From NCBI GenBank assembly GCA_002708925.1, contig PAPN01000006.1:58648-122647 (forward strand): a stretch of 64,000 nt of DNA. The letters run 5' to 3'. A program made the position numbers and the translations under genes. This document shows, piece by piece, positions 44,296 to 53,395 of this stretch (positions are counted from its first letter, which is position 1; each line of letters opens with the position of its first letter). The stretch is from Paracoccaceae bacterium. Lineage in GTDB: Bacteria; Pseudomonadota; Alphaproteobacteria; Rhodobacterales; Rhodobacteraceae. The notes below the pieces were generated by a model. That model was not told the origin of the DNA. It made no database searches and saw only the letters and a list, made by a program, of their open reading frames with translations.

Positions 44296-44528
44296 CACCG
44301 CTTGCCCATATCGTCGCCCTGCCCGTTCGGGCGTATCGGCTGATCTTCAGCCCCTGGGTCGGGCATAATTGCCGTTATCAGCCCACATGCAGCGCCTATG
44401 CGCTGGAGGCGCTGGAAAAACACGGCGCGCTCCGGGGCAGCTGGCTGACGATCCGCCGCATCGGGCGCTGTCACCCGCTGGGCAGCGATGGCTATGACCC
44501 GGTTCCTGCCCCCAAAGAGAAGAAATGA
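44292..44528 (+). CDS. yidD: Membrane protein insertion efficiency factor
   Basis: The 78-residue protein has the YidD hallmark sequence [30 protein letters not shown], with the CxxxPTCSxY core, and [12 protein letters not shown] at the end. It assists YidC-mediated membrane protein insertion. It overlaps rnpA and ttcA by four bases each. Confidence 0.97.
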   Translation: MTPLAHIVALPVRAYRLIFSPWVGHNCRYQPTCSAYALEALEKHGALRGSWLTIRRIGRCHPLGSDGYDPVPAPKEKK

Positions 44529-45400
44529 CCATGCTGGACGACGCAGACGACATCCACCCGCTGTTTCACGGTGCGCCCAAATCGGCCGATTTCAAGAAGC
44601 TGCGCAAGCGGATCGTCCGCAACACCCGCGAGGCGATCGAGCAATACGGCATGATCGAACCGGGCTCCAAATGGCTGGTCTGCCTGTCCGGCGGGAAGGA
44701 CAGCTATACCCTGCTGGCCGTCCTGCACGAGCTGAAATGGCGCGGCCTGCTGCCGGTCGAACTGCTGGCCTGCAATCTGGATCAGGGTCAGCCGGGCTTT
44801 CCGGCCACAGTGCTGCCCGAATTTCTGGAAAAAATGGGCGTTCCGCACCGGATCGAGTATCAGGACACCTACTCGGTTGTGATGGATAAGGTGCCCCAGG
44901 GCCGGACCTATTGCGCGCTGTGTTCGCGCCTGCGCCGGGGCAATCTGTACCGAATCGCCCGCGAAGAGGGATGTTCCGCAGTTGTTCTGGGCCACCACCG
45001 GGACGACATTTTGGAAACTTTCTTTATGAATCTGTTCCACGGAGGGCGTCTGGCCACCATGCCGCCCAAGCTGGTGAACGAAGAAAAAGACCTGTTCGTA
45101 TACCGACCGCTCGCACATGTTGCCGAGGCCGATTGCGAGAAATTCGCCCGTCTGATGAACTATCCGATCATTCCGTGCGATCTGTGCGGATCGCAGGACG
45201 GTCTACAACGCCAGCAGGTCAAGCAAATCATTGATAAATGGGAGAAAAACTCTCCCGGCCGCCGTCAGGTGATGTTCCGCGCGCTGACCAATATCCGGCC
45301 CTCTCATATGCTGGATCCGGGGCTGTTCGACTTCGCGGGGCTGGCCCTGGGTGCGAACAATTTTCAGCAAATAGACACCGAAATTCCACAGCTGCGTTAA
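44525..45400 (+). CDS. ttcA: tRNA 2-thiocytidine(32) synthetase
   Basis: TtcA thiolates cytidine 32 of certain tRNAs with an iron-sulfur cluster and ATP. The 291-residue protein has the PP-loop [10 protein letters not shown] (about 55-64), the CALC cysteine pair near 137 and the CDLCGSQ pair near 219, and [19 protein letters not shown] 44525 overlaps yidD; ATG 44531 is an alternative. Confidence 0.95.
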   Translation: MTMLDDADDIHPLFHGAPKSADFKKLRKRIVRNTREAIEQYGMIEPGSKWLVCLSGGKDSYTLLAVLHELKWRGLLPVELLACNLDQGQPGFPATVLPEFLEKMGVPHRIEYQDTYSVVMDKVPQGRTYCALCSRLRRGNLYRIAREEGCSAVVLGHHRDDILETFFMNLFHGGRLATMPPKLVNEEKDLFVYRPLAHVAEADCEKFARLMNYPIIPCDLCGSQDGLQRQQVKQIIDKWEKNSPGRRQVMFRALTNIRPSHMLDPGLFDFAGLALGANNFQQIDTEIPQLR

Positions 45401-45458
45401 GAGTGCATTGAGACTCGGCGGCCTAGCTTTCCGGTGAACCTGGAAAGAGAGGCCCCAC

Positions 45459-46982
45459 ATGTCGCATTCCCGCCTGCCGGCTCTGTCCCTTTTGCGGACA
45501 AAACTGCGCTATGCCGTCACCGGCCCGCATATTCTGGCATTTCTGCCGGCAGCGGTGCTGGGGGCCTATTGGATTGGGGGCGAGGGGTACCTGCTGGGGA
45601 TTTCACTGGGGTTTCCCGTGCTCTACGCGCTGGCGGGTGGATTTGGGCAGTTTGCCCGCCCCCAACCCACCGAAGAATTGCCCTCTCCGGATGTGATTCT
45701 GGAAAGCCGCTTGCAGGACGCGCATCAGCATCAGAAGGCATTTGGCTGTTTTCTGGTCGCCCTGGATGACTTTGACGAGTTGCTGGACCGATACGGGCAT
45801 AGCGCTACAGATCGCGTGATCGAGCGTGTCTCTGACCGGATCAGCGCGACATTGCGGCATGGTGATCTTGTGCTTCGGGTCGAGGACGATGTTGTGGCTG
45901 TCATCCTGTCCCCGGTGCGTCTTCTGGATCTGGAGGCGGCGATTCAGCTCTCGCGGCGCCTGCAAGCCGCAATCGAAGAGCCGATCTCGATGGATGCAAC
46001 TAGCGTATACATCTCTTGCTCGATCGGTTTCAGCCTAAGCCAGCAGAATGCGCATCGTAACGGTATGAAGATGCTGAAAAACACCATGGCCGCCCTGGAT
46101 GACGCACGCGCGAATGCCCCGTCCGCCATCCGCGCCTGGACGGAAGGTATGAAATCACAGCGCCTGACGGGATCCACCCTGGCCGATCAAGCCGCGCGGG
46201 CGCTTGAGAATGGTCAGATCCATCCCTGGTTTCAGCCGCAGATTTCAACCGACACAGGCCGCATCACGGGGTTTGAAGCGCTTGCCCGATGGGTCCATCC
46301 GGAACAAGGCATCATCCCCCCCGGCGATTTCCTGCCCGTTCTGGAAAACAATGGCATGCTGGAACGCTTGGGCGAGGTCATGCTGTCCCGTTCGCTTGCG
46401 GCCTTGACCGAGTGGGATTTGGCGGATGCCCATGTGCCCATGGTCGGTGTCAATTTTGCCGAGGCCGAGCTGCGAAACCCCAAACTCATAGAGAAAATCC
46501 GGTGGGAGCTGGACAAATACGAGCTTGCCCCCGATCGCTTGGCCGTTGAGGTGCTGGAAACGGTGGTGGCCGCATCCCCGGATGATGTTATTGCTCGCAA
46601 TATCAATGCGCTTTCCGCCATGGGCTGTTCTATTGATCTGGACGATTTTGGCACAGGGCACGCGTCCATTTCATCGATTCGCAGATTTGCCGTGCAGCGG
46701 ATCAAAATTGACCGCTCATTTGTCATGAAGGTGGACCGTGATCCGGAACAGCAGCGCATGGTAACCGCGATCCTTTCCATGGCCGAACGCCTTGGACTGG
46801 AAACCTTGGCCGAAGGTGTGGAAACCGCTGGCGAGCACGCGCTGCTGGCTCAATTGGGGTGCGGCCATGTCCAGGGGTTTGGCATCGCCAGGCCGATGCC
46901 TTTTGAACAAACCCTGGACTGGATTCGCGCGCATGAAGCCAAGGTCAAAGAGCCACCTTTGATCGGCCGCAAACAAATCTGA
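45459..46982 (+). CDS. Cyclic-di-GMP phosphodiesterase with degenerate GGDEF domain
   Basis: The 507-residue protein has two membrane helices (about 24-65), a GGDEF-fold domain (about 90-225) and an EAL domain (about 245-495). The GGDEF signature is replaced by VEDDV (141-145), so it cannot make c-di-GMP. The EAL domain keeps its catalytic set: E273 in FEALARW, NFAEAEL, the EVLET Glu, DDFGTG, KIDRSF, EGVET and QGFGIARP. It is therefore a phosphodiesterase, possibly regulated by GTP binding or by the degenerate domain. It sits between ttcA and yidC. Confidence 0.92.
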   Translation: MSHSRLPALSLLRTKLRYAVTGPHILAFLPAAVLGAYWIGGEGYLLGISLGFPVLYALAGGFGQFARPQPTEELPSPDVILESRLQDAHQHQKAFGCFLVALDDFDELLDRYGHSATDRVIERVSDRISATLRHGDLVLRVEDDVVAVILSPVRLLDLEAAIQLSRRLQAAIEEPISMDATSVYISCSIGFSLSQQNAHRNGMKMLKNTMAALDDARANAPSAIRAWTEGMKSQRLTGSTLADQAARALENGQIHPWFQPQISTDTGRITGFEALARWVHPEQGIIPPGDFLPVLENNGMLERLGEVMLSRSLAALTEWDLADAHVPMVGVNFAEAELRNPKLIEKIRWELDKYELAPDRLAVEVLETVVAASPDDVIARNINALSAMGCSIDLDDFGTGHASISSIRRFAVQRIKIDRSFVMKVDRDPEQQRMVTAILSMAERLGLETLAEGVETAGEHALLAQLGCGHVQGFGIARPMPFEQTLDWIRAHEAKVKEPPLIGRKQI

Positions 46983-47089
46983 CCCCGCAAATAGCCACAT
47001 CCCCAGGGGAAAACCGGGATTCCACTTGACCTTTTGGGCAGCACTCTGTTGAACCGGCCTGTACTTCACCAGGACAGGCTAGGATCCCG

Positions 47090-48880
47090 ATGGACGATCA
47101 GAATAAGAACATCATTTTGGCAACAGCGCTCAGCTTTGTCGTCATCCTTGTATGGTTCCTCCTCTTCCCGCCGCCTGAGGCCCCCGCCGAGGATCCTAAC
47201 GCACCTGTTGCTGCGGCCGAAGTGACCAGCCCATCGGCCCCCGCACCTGTTGCCGCCGCCACCGACCCTGCGCAGGCAACCCCAGCCGAGACCGCCCCGG
47301 ATGCGCCGCGCGTTGCGATTGAAACCCCGCGTGTCAAAGGCTCGATTTCACTGCTGGGGGGGCGCATCGACCAGCTTGCACTGAAAGATTACAACGAAAC
47401 GCAAGAGCCTGAGTCTGACATCGTGACCGTTCTGTCTCCGATCGGAAGTGAAAATGCCTACTACGCGCTGTTCGGGTGGGCCGCAGGCGCTGGGCTCTCG
47501 CCCGAGGATGTACCCGGTCCGAACACGCTGTGGTCCATTGCCGGAACTGGCGCGCTGACGCCGGACACGCCCATCACGCTGAACTGGGACAATGGCAAGG
47601 GGCAGGTTTTCCATCGCGTGATCTCCATTGATGCCGATTACATGTTCGCGATTGAACAAAGCGTCACCAACACTGGCGCCAATGCGGTCAGCCTGGCCCC
47701 TTATGGGATTCTGGCCCGTCATGGCGAACCTGCGAATGCCAAGAAATTCTTTATTCTGCACGAGGGCACCGTCGGCATGGCCGATGGAGAGCTGACGGAA
47801 ACCAGCTATTCTGATCTGGAGGATCTGGATTTTAACGCCCGCGAGGGCGCCCGCGCCGACGTGACCCAAGTCGCCGAAACCGGCTGGATCGGGTTTACCG
47901 ATCATTACTGGATGTCGACTCTGATCCCGTCTTCTGGCACCCCGTTCAAATCCGCAGTCAAATATGACGAACGCCGCGATATTTTCCAGGCCGAAGCCGT
48001 CCAGCCAACCCAGACCATCGCGCCGGGGCAGACCGGCACCGCCCGGACGCAGCTGTTTTCGGGTGCCAAGGAATGGGAGGCAATCCGCGCCTATGAAAAG
48101 GCCGGCGTCGCCAAATTCGTGGATTCGATTGACTGGGGTTGGTTCTTCTTCCTGACCAAACCGATCTTCCAGGCGCTGCACTTCTTGCACGGGTTCATTG
48201 GTAACATGGGCTGGTCGATCATCGCGCTGACCATCGTGATCAAGGCTGTCGTCTTCCCGCTGGCGTATAAATCCTACGCCTCGATGGCGAAGATGAAGGA
48301 ATTGCAGCCCAAAATGGAAGAGCTGAAGCAAAATGCCGGCGACGACCGCGCCAAATTGCAGCAGGCCATGATGGAGCTGTACAAGAAGGAAAAGGTGAAC
48401 CCCGCCTCGGGTTGTCTGCCGATCCTGATCCAGATTCCGATCTTTTTCTCGCTCTATAAGGTGATTTTCGTCACGCTGGAACTGCGCCACGCGCCCTGGC
48501 TGGGTTGGATTACCGACCTCAGCGCGCCGGATCCCAGCTCGATCCTGAACCTGTTTGGCCTGCTGCCCTATGCCACCCCCGGCCCCGACAGCGTTTTTGC
48601 CATCGTCAGCCTGGGCATCCTGCCGATCCTGCTGGGGGTCTCGATGTGGTTGCAGCAAAAACTGAACCCAGCACCCACCGATCCGACCCAGGCGATGATC
48701 TTTGCCTGGATGCCCTGGGTGTTCATGTTCATGCTGGGCAGCTTTGCCAGCGGTCTGGTCCTGTACTGGATCACCAACAACACCATCACCTTTACGCAGC
48801 AGTATCTGATCATGCGCAGCCACGGGTACAAACCCGATGTGTTCGGCAATATCAAGAACAGCTTCAAACGAAAGAAATGA
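47090..48880 (+). CDS. yidC: Membrane protein insertase YidC
   Basis: YidC inserts proteins into the inner membrane. The 596-residue protein has the N-terminal helix MDDQNKNIILATALSFVVILVWF, a Pro/Ala-rich linker (25-80), the periplasmic beta-supersandwich domain (about 85-345), and the conserved C-terminal helices (SIIALTIVIKAVVFPLAYKSYASMAKM, NPASGCLPILIQIPIFFSLYKV, and the last helices near residue 550). The C-terminal SFKRKK is basic, as usual. The MOSC gene start overlaps its stop by four bases. Confidence 0.97.
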   Translation: MDDQNKNIILATALSFVVILVWFLLFPPPEAPAEDPNAPVAAAEVTSPSAPAPVAAATDPAQATPAETAPDAPRVAIETPRVKGSISLLGGRIDQLALKDYNETQEPESDIVTVLSPIGSENAYYALFGWAAGAGLSPEDVPGPNTLWSIAGTGALTPDTPITLNWDNGKGQVFHRVISIDADYMFAIEQSVTNTGANAVSLAPYGILARHGEPANAKKFFILHEGTVGMADGELTETSYSDLEDLDFNAREGARADVTQVAETGWIGFTDHYWMSTLIPSSGTPFKSAVKYDERRDIFQAEAVQPTQTIAPGQTGTARTQLFSGAKEWEAIRAYEKAGVAKFVDSIDWGWFFFLTKPIFQALHFLHGFIGNMGWSIIALTIVIKAVVFPLAYKSYASMAKMKELQPKMEELKQNAGDDRAKLQQAMMELYKKEKVNPASGCLPILIQIPIFFSLYKVIFVTLELRHAPWLGWITDLSAPDPSSILNLFGLLPYATPGPDSVFAIVSLGILPILLGVSMWLQQKLNPAPTDPTQAMIFAWMPWVFMFMLGSFASGLVLYWITNNTITFTQQYLIMRSHGYKPDVFGNIKNSFKRKK

Positions 48881-49626
48881 GCCGTCTTGCACATATCGTT
48901 CGGCATCCGATCAAATCGGTCGGGTACGAGGAGATCGAAAGCGCGTCCCTGACAAAGGGGCGCGCTCTTCCCTTTGATCGGCACTGGGCCATCGCGCACG
49001 AAGCCGCCAGTTTCGGTGCGCAGCCGACCCAGTGGGCCTCGAAACGCAATTTCGTGCGCGGCGCGGCGGGGCATCCGCTGATGGCCATCCGCGCCCAGAC
49101 CGATACAAAGTCCGGCACCGTCACGCTGACCCATCCGCAAGCGCAGCCGGTTACGCTTGACCCATTGGCCCAGGCCGATCAGCTGATCGACTGGATCCGC
49201 CCTTTCTGGCCCGACACCCGCCCCGCCCCTGCCAGCGTGGTGCACCTGCCCGATCAACCCTTCGGCGATATGCCCGATCCGTTTGTGTCGCTGCTCAGCC
49301 TTAGTTCGCTGCGGGCGCTCAGCCATCGCAGCGGCGCTGATCTGTCCATCCACAGGTTCCGCGGCAATCTATGGGCCGAGGACTGGCCCCCCTTCCACGA
49401 ATTTGACCTGATCGGTAAGACGCTCCGCATCGGTGGGGCACAATTGCGCGTGGTGGCGCGGATCACCCGCTGTCAGGCCACCACCGTCAACCCGAACACG
49501 GGGCGCTCGGATGTGGATACACTGGGCGCATTGAACCGGGCCTATGACCACCAGGATTTCGGCGTCTTCGCCCTGATCACCCAATCCGGCCCCATCGCCC
49601 GCAACGACGCAATCGAGGTTCTGTAA
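48877..49626 (+). CDS. MOSC domain protein
   Basis: The 249-residue protein has the MOSC N-terminal beta-barrel (RLAHIVRHPIKSVGYEEI) and the C-terminal MOSC domain with the conserved Cys in RITRCQATTVNPNTG. MOSC proteins carry molybdenum-cofactor-linked sulfur chemistry, but this member's substrate is unknown. ATG 48877 overlaps yidC (ATGA) and its TAA overlaps the engB start by one base. Confidence 0.9.
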   Translation: MSRLAHIVRHPIKSVGYEEIESASLTKGRALPFDRHWAIAHEAASFGAQPTQWASKRNFVRGAAGHPLMAIRAQTDTKSGTVTLTHPQAQPVTLDPLAQADQLIDWIRPFWPDTRPAPASVVHLPDQPFGDMPDPFVSLLSLSSLRALSHRSGADLSIHRFRGNLWAEDWPPFHEFDLIGKTLRIGGAQLRVVARITRCQATTVNPNTGRSDVDTLGALNRAYDHQDFGVFALITQSGPIARNDAIEVL

Positions 49627-50276
49627 TGCAACTCCCCTTCCCCCAGGCAGAAGAGCCCGACGACATCACCCGCGAAAAAGGCCGCCTGCTCTTTGCCGGC
49701 GAGACCGAGTTCCTCAAGGGGGTCGTCGCCATGAACGGACTGCCCCCCGCCGACCGGATCGAGGTCTGCTTTGCCGGCCGTTCAAACGTAGGAAAATCCA
49801 GCCTTATCAACGCGCTGACAGGGCGCAAGGGGCTGGCCCGCGCCTCCAACACCCCTGGTCGCACCCAGGAAATCAACTTCTTCACCGCAGGCACAGACCA
49901 CTACCTCGTGGACCTGCCCGGCTATGGCTTCGCCAATGCGCCGGTGGCCGTCGTGGAAAAATGGCAAAAACTGCTGAAACAGTACCTCTCGGGCCGCCAG
50001 AATCTGCGCCGCGCCTTCGTCCTGATCGACGCCCGCCACGGCATCAAGAAAGTAGACGAGGAAATCATGTCCCTGCTGGACAGCGCCGCCGTCACCTTCC
50101 AATGCGTGCTCACCAAAACCGACAAGGTCAAAGCCAAAGATCGTGATCGCATCCTGACCCAGGTGCGCGAACGCCTGTCCAAACACCCCGCCGCCTTCCC
50201 CGAAATCGTCCTCACCTCTTCGGAAAAGGGCGACGGCATCGCCACCCTGCGCGCCATCATCGCAACGCTGATCTGA
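49626..50276 (+). CDS. engB: Ribosome biogenesis GTP-binding protein EngB/YsxC
   Basis: The 216-residue GTPase has G1 AGRSNVGKSSLI, G3 DLPGYGFA and G4 TKTDKVK, all in the expected order. It is needed for assembly of the large ribosomal subunit. ATG 49626 shares one base with the MOSC stop codon. Confidence 0.96.
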   Translation: MQLPFPQAEEPDDITREKGRLLFAGETEFLKGVVAMNGLPPADRIEVCFAGRSNVGKSSLINALTGRKGLARASNTPGRTQEINFFTAGTDHYLVDLPGYGFANAPVAVVEKWQKLLKQYLSGRQNLRRAFVLIDARHGIKKVDEEIMSLLDSAAVTFQCVLTKTDKVKAKDRDRILTQVRERLSKHPAAFPEIVLTSSEKGDGIATLRAIIATLI

Positions 50277-50298
50277 CAGGGTCGGCCGCCGCACGCTT

Positions 50299-50318
50299 CC
50301 CTCCCCAGAAGGGGAGGG
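50299..50318. terminator. Bidirectional hairpin between engB and the SDR gene
   Basis: CCCTCCCC and GGGGAGGG form a perfect 8-bp stem with an AGAA loop. It lies between two convergent genes and is a strong candidate transcription barrier for both, although it lacks a T-run. Confidence 0.6.
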
Positions 50319-50375
50319 CCAGGGAGGGGGTCAAGCATCGTGCCACGCCGCAGGCGTGCCCGTTGGATCACGCCG

Positions 50376-51110
50376 TCAGACGTGCTGCCCGCCGTTCACC
50401 TCGATCTCCGTCCCCGAAATATACGAGGACGCATCCGTACACAGGAAAAAGATCGCATCGGCCACCTCGCTGGTCTGCCCCAGACGGCGCAGCGGGATTT
50501 CCTCAGCCAGCTTATCCGTCCCCGGAGACAAGATCGCCGTTTCGATCTCACCGGGCGCAATCGCGTTCACCCGCACCCCCATCGGGCCGAAATCATTGGC
50601 CATTTCCCGCGTCAGTGCCTTCAGCGCGGCCTTGGATGTCGCATAGGCCGCCCCGGCGAACGGATGCACCCGATACCCCGCGATCGAGGTCACATTCACC
50701 ACGGCCCCCTGCGCGGCGGCCAATTCCTCGCGCAGCCCCCGCGCCAGCACCACCGACGCGAAAAAGTTCACATGAAACACATGCCCCCAGGTCATCAGGT
50801 CGGTGTCAATCGTGTTCAGCCGCTCTCCGTTCGGGCCCTTGGGCGAGATCCCGGCATTATTCACCAGCGCATCCAGCCGCCCGTCCAGCCGATCCCGAAT
50901 TTCCTCGACCTTGTTAATCGTATCCGTGGGATCGGCCAGGTCGATCTGCACGTGATTTTCCGCGCCGCCGCCCCAGGGGCATTCCTTGGGAAAAGGCGCG
51001 CGCGAGCAAGTGATCACCCGCCAGCCGGCATTGTTGAACCGGCGCACGGTGGCATGGCCAATCCCGCGGCTGGCCCCGGTCAGAAGAAGCGTTTTTCGAC
51101 GATCTGTCAT
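50376..51110 (-). CDS. Short-chain dehydrogenase/reductase
   Basis: The 244-residue protein has the SDR cofactor motif TGASRGIG (11-18), NNAG near residue 89, catalytic Ser and YxxxK (YATSK) and the C-terminal GG. It is an NAD(P)-dependent oxidoreductase of unknown substrate, similar in kind to 3-oxoacyl-ACP reductase or gluconate dehydrogenases. The ATG at 51110 is supported by the family N-terminus; an open frame continues upstream into argB on the other strand but is not coding. Confidence 0.93.
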   Translation of the reverse strand: MTDRRKTLLLTGASRGIGHATVRRFNNAGWRVITCSRAPFPKECPWGGGAENHVQIDLADPTDTINKVEEIRDRLDGRLDALVNNAGISPKGPNGERLNTIDTDLMTWGHVFHVNFFASVVLARGLREELAAAQGAVVNVTSIAGYRVHPFAGAAYATSKAALKALTREMANDFGPMGVRVNAIAPGEIETAILSPGTDKLAEEIPLRRLGQTSEVADAIFFLCTDASSYISGTEIEVNGGQHV

Positions 51111-51224
51111 GGTAAGAATCCCAAATTGGATAGGCCAGACCCTAGCACCGCACGCCAGAGTTTCAACGTAGCACTTGGAACTCGGCCCAATCCCCGCTAA
51201 CACAGGGCGAATTTCGGGACGCAA

Positions 51225-52124
51225 ATGATGAAGAAGCAGAACATGAACCGCGATTGGATCGCCACCGCCCGCACCCTGTCCGAGGCCCTGCCCTACCTGC
51301 AACGCTTCACCGGCGCTGTGGTTGTCGTCAAATTCGGCGGCAACGCCATGGGCAACGACGAGGCCATGGCCGATTTCGCCCGCGACATGGTTCTGATGCG
51401 ACAGGTTGGCGTGAACCCGGTCGTCGTGCATGGCGGCGGCCCGATGATCAATGACATGCTGAAAAAGCTGGGGATCGAGAGCGATTGGGTCCGCGGCAAA
51501 CGCGTCACCGACAAGGCCACGGTCGATGTGGTGGAAATGGTGCTGGCCGGGCTGGTGAACAAGCGCATCGTCCAGGCCATCAACGACGAAGGCGGCCGCG
51601 CCGTCGGGATCTCGGGTAAGGACGATGATCTGATGGTCTGCGTCGCCGACGACCCTGAATTGGGCTTTGTCGGTCGTCCGGTAGAGATGAACGTCCAGGT
51701 GATCCACGATCTGTGCGCGGCGGGCATCATCCCCGTCATCGCCCCCGTGGGCACCGGCACGGCAGATGGCGAAACCTTCAACGTCAACGGCGACACCGCT
51801 GCCGGCGCCATCGCGGGCGCGCTTCAGGCCGATCGCCTGCTGCTGCTGACCGATGTGCCCGGCGTCAAAGGCGCCGATGGCGAGGTGATGACCCAGATTT
51901 CTCCCGAGCAGGTCCGCGAGATGATCGCCGAGGGCACCATCGCCGGCGGCATGATCCCCAAGACCGAAACCGCGCTGGACGCCCTGTCGCGCGGCGTGCG
52001 CGCGGTGGTCATTCTGGACGGGCGGATGCCCAATGCCACCCTGCTCGAGCTGTTCACCGAACACGGGGCGGGCTCGATCATTCGCTCGACCGCGCCGCGC
52101 GTGAAACCCACGCACGAGGAATGA
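51225..52124 (+). CDS. argB: Acetylglutamate kinase
   Basis: ArgB phosphorylates N-acetylglutamate in arginine synthesis. The 299-residue protein has [33 protein letters not shown], and the [12 protein letters not shown] region, all matching the family. ATG 51225 is near a second ATG at 51243 and either is possible. Its stop overlaps the next start by four bases. Confidence 0.96.
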   Translation: MMKKQNMNRDWIATARTLSEALPYLQRFTGAVVVVKFGGNAMGNDEAMADFARDMVLMRQVGVNPVVVHGGGPMINDMLKKLGIESDWVRGKRVTDKATVDVVEMVLAGLVNKRIVQAINDEGGRAVGISGKDDDLMVCVADDPELGFVGRPVEMNVQVIHDLCAAGIIPVIAPVGTGTADGETFNVNGDTAAGAIAGALQADRLLLLTDVPGVKGADGEVMTQISPEQVREMIAEGTIAGGMIPKTETALDALSRGVRAVVILDGRMPNATLLELFTEHGAGSIIRSTAPRVKPTHEE

Positions 52125-52759
52125 GCCCCACCTACGCCACCATCACCCAGGCCGCCCCCGCACGTCACCTGGCCGTGCGCGGGGCGTTTCACCCCGATGA
52201 TCTGCCCGGCGTGGGCACGCTGATCCTGCTGGCCCCGGACGAGCCCCGCTTCTGGCCCGCCTTTACCGCCAGTGCCGAATACCGGGACGGCCAGCCCGAC
52301 CCGATGGACCGCTGGTCTGCCCGCGTGATAGGTGCTTGGGCCAAGCAGCTGAACGCAAAGGCCTTTTTCCCCTTTGGCCGGCCGCCCCATGCTCCTTTTT
52401 TCCGCTGGGCCACCCTGTCCGGCCGCGCCTGGCCCTCGCCCATCCAACTGTTGGTGCATGATCAGGCCGGGCTGTTCGTGTCCTATCGCGGCGCACTTGG
52501 CCTGCCCGAGCGGATCGCCCTGCCGCCCCTGCCCGATGCGCCCTGCGCCGCCTGCGCCCGCCCCTGCGCCACGGCCTGTCCTGTGAACGCCTTTGAGAAC
52601 GGGCAATATGACGTGCCCGCCTGCAAATCCCACCTGAGCACCCCCGCCGGGCAGGCGTGCATGACCCAAGGCTGCGCCGCCCGCCGCGCCTGCCCGGTCA
52701 ACGCCCGGTTTGGCCGGCTGCCCGAGCATTCCGCATTCCACATGAGGGCCTTTCTATGA
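52121..52759 (+). CDS. Ferredoxin-domain protein related to the QueG C-terminus
   Basis: The 212-residue protein carries two iron-sulfur type cysteine runs: [13 protein letters not shown] (about 132-144) and a later CK...[13 protein letters not shown]. Together with a [11 protein letters not shown] segment, this resembles the C-terminal 2[4Fe-4S] module of epoxyqueuosine reductase. The full-length cobalamin-binding N-terminal domain of QueG is not present in normal form. It overlaps argB and the sixA-like gene by four bases on each side. The role is unknown. Confidence 0.78.
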   Translation: MSPTYATITQAAPARHLAVRGAFHPDDLPGVGTLILLAPDEPRFWPAFTASAEYRDGQPDPMDRWSARVIGAWAKQLNAKAFFPFGRPPHAPFFRWATLSGRAWPSPIQLLVHDQAGLFVSYRGALGLPERIALPPLPDAPCAACARPCATACPVNAFENGQYDVPACKSHLSTPAGQACMTQGCAARRACPVNARFGRLPEHSAFHMRAFL

Positions 52760-53256
52760 ACCTGCGCCTGATCCTGATGCGCCACGCCAAATCCGCCTGG
52801 GATGACCCCACCCAGACCGACCATCAGCGCCCCCTGAATGCCCGAGGCCGCGCCTCGGCCCCCGCCATGGGGGAGTGGCTGCGCAGGCAGGGCCATGTCC
52901 CCGATCTAGCCCTGGTCTCGGACGCCACGCGGACGCAAGAAACCTTTGCGCGGTTGGGGCTGGACTGTACCGTGCAGTTCTTACCCGCGCTGTATCACGC
53001 CGGAGCGGCAAGGATGATGGACGTACTGCAAGGTGCGGGCAGTGCCCCAACCGTGCTGATGCTGGGCCACAATCCCGGCATCGCGGAATTTGCCGACCGC
53101 TTGCTGCGCCAGCCGCCCGGCCACCCCCAGTTTTTCCATTATCCGACCTGTGCGACACTGGTTGCGGAATTTTCGGGGCAGGATTGGGCAGAGGTGGGAT
53201 TTGGCACCGGAACGGCGCTGGATTTCGCCATCCCCCATGATCAGCTGAACGGCTGA
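52756..53256 (+). CDS. SixA-like histidine phosphatase
   Basis: The 166-residue protein has the histidine phosphatase signature LMRHAKSAW (7-15), LVSDATRTQET and GHNPGIAEFA (second catalytic His). The family removes phosphate from phosphohistidine or small substrates. ATG 52756 overlaps the stop of the preceding iron-sulfur gene. Confidence 0.88.
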   Translation: MNLRLILMRHAKSAWDDPTQTDHQRPLNARGRASAPAMGEWLRRQGHVPDLALVSDATRTQETFARLGLDCTVQFLPALYHAGAARMMDVLQGAGSAPTVLMLGHNPGIAEFADRLLRQPPGHPQFFHYPTCATLVAEFSGQDWAEVGFGTGTALDFAIPHDQLNG

Positions 53257-53265
53257 GCCGGGTGC

Positions 53266-53286
53266 AAAATTCTGATCCAGAATTTT
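53266..53286. repeat. Inverted repeat downstream of the phosphatase gene
   Basis: AAAATTCTG, a 3-base loop and CAGAATTTT form a perfect 9-bp stem, 10 bases after the stop codon. Confidence 0.65.
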
Positions 53287-53288
53287 GA

Positions 53289-53311
53289 CCGGAATTTTTC
53301 AAAAATTCCGG
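53289..53311 (+). terminator. AT-rich perfect hairpin
   Basis: CCGGAATTTTT and AAAAATTCCGG form an 11-bp perfect stem around one base. The run of Ts in the left arm and As in the right make a symmetrical terminator-like structure. A GGGCCTCCGGCGGGAGTA segment follows at once, to about 53327. Confidence 0.55.
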
Positions 53312-53348
53312 GCCTCCGGCGGGAGTATTTTTATCAGAAAGAAACGCA

Positions 53349-53378
53349 AAAGGCGCGCCCGGAATGGGACGCGCCTTT
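53349..53378 (-). terminator. Rho-independent terminator of the aap operon
   Basis: On the minus strand, AAAGGCGCG and CGCGCCTTT form a 9-bp stem around a 12-base loop, followed by TTTT-like sequence. It lies 18 bases after the AapP stop codon. Confidence 0.8.
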
Positions 53379-53395
53379 GCAGTTTTCTGTGTGGA

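Noticed and set aside
47348-48892. A 514-codon open frame on the minus strand
   Set aside because: Antisense to yidC; no recognisable motif.
51111-52115. An upstream extension of the SDR gene
   Set aside because: The extension is antisense to argB and lies before the recognised SDR N-terminus at 51110.
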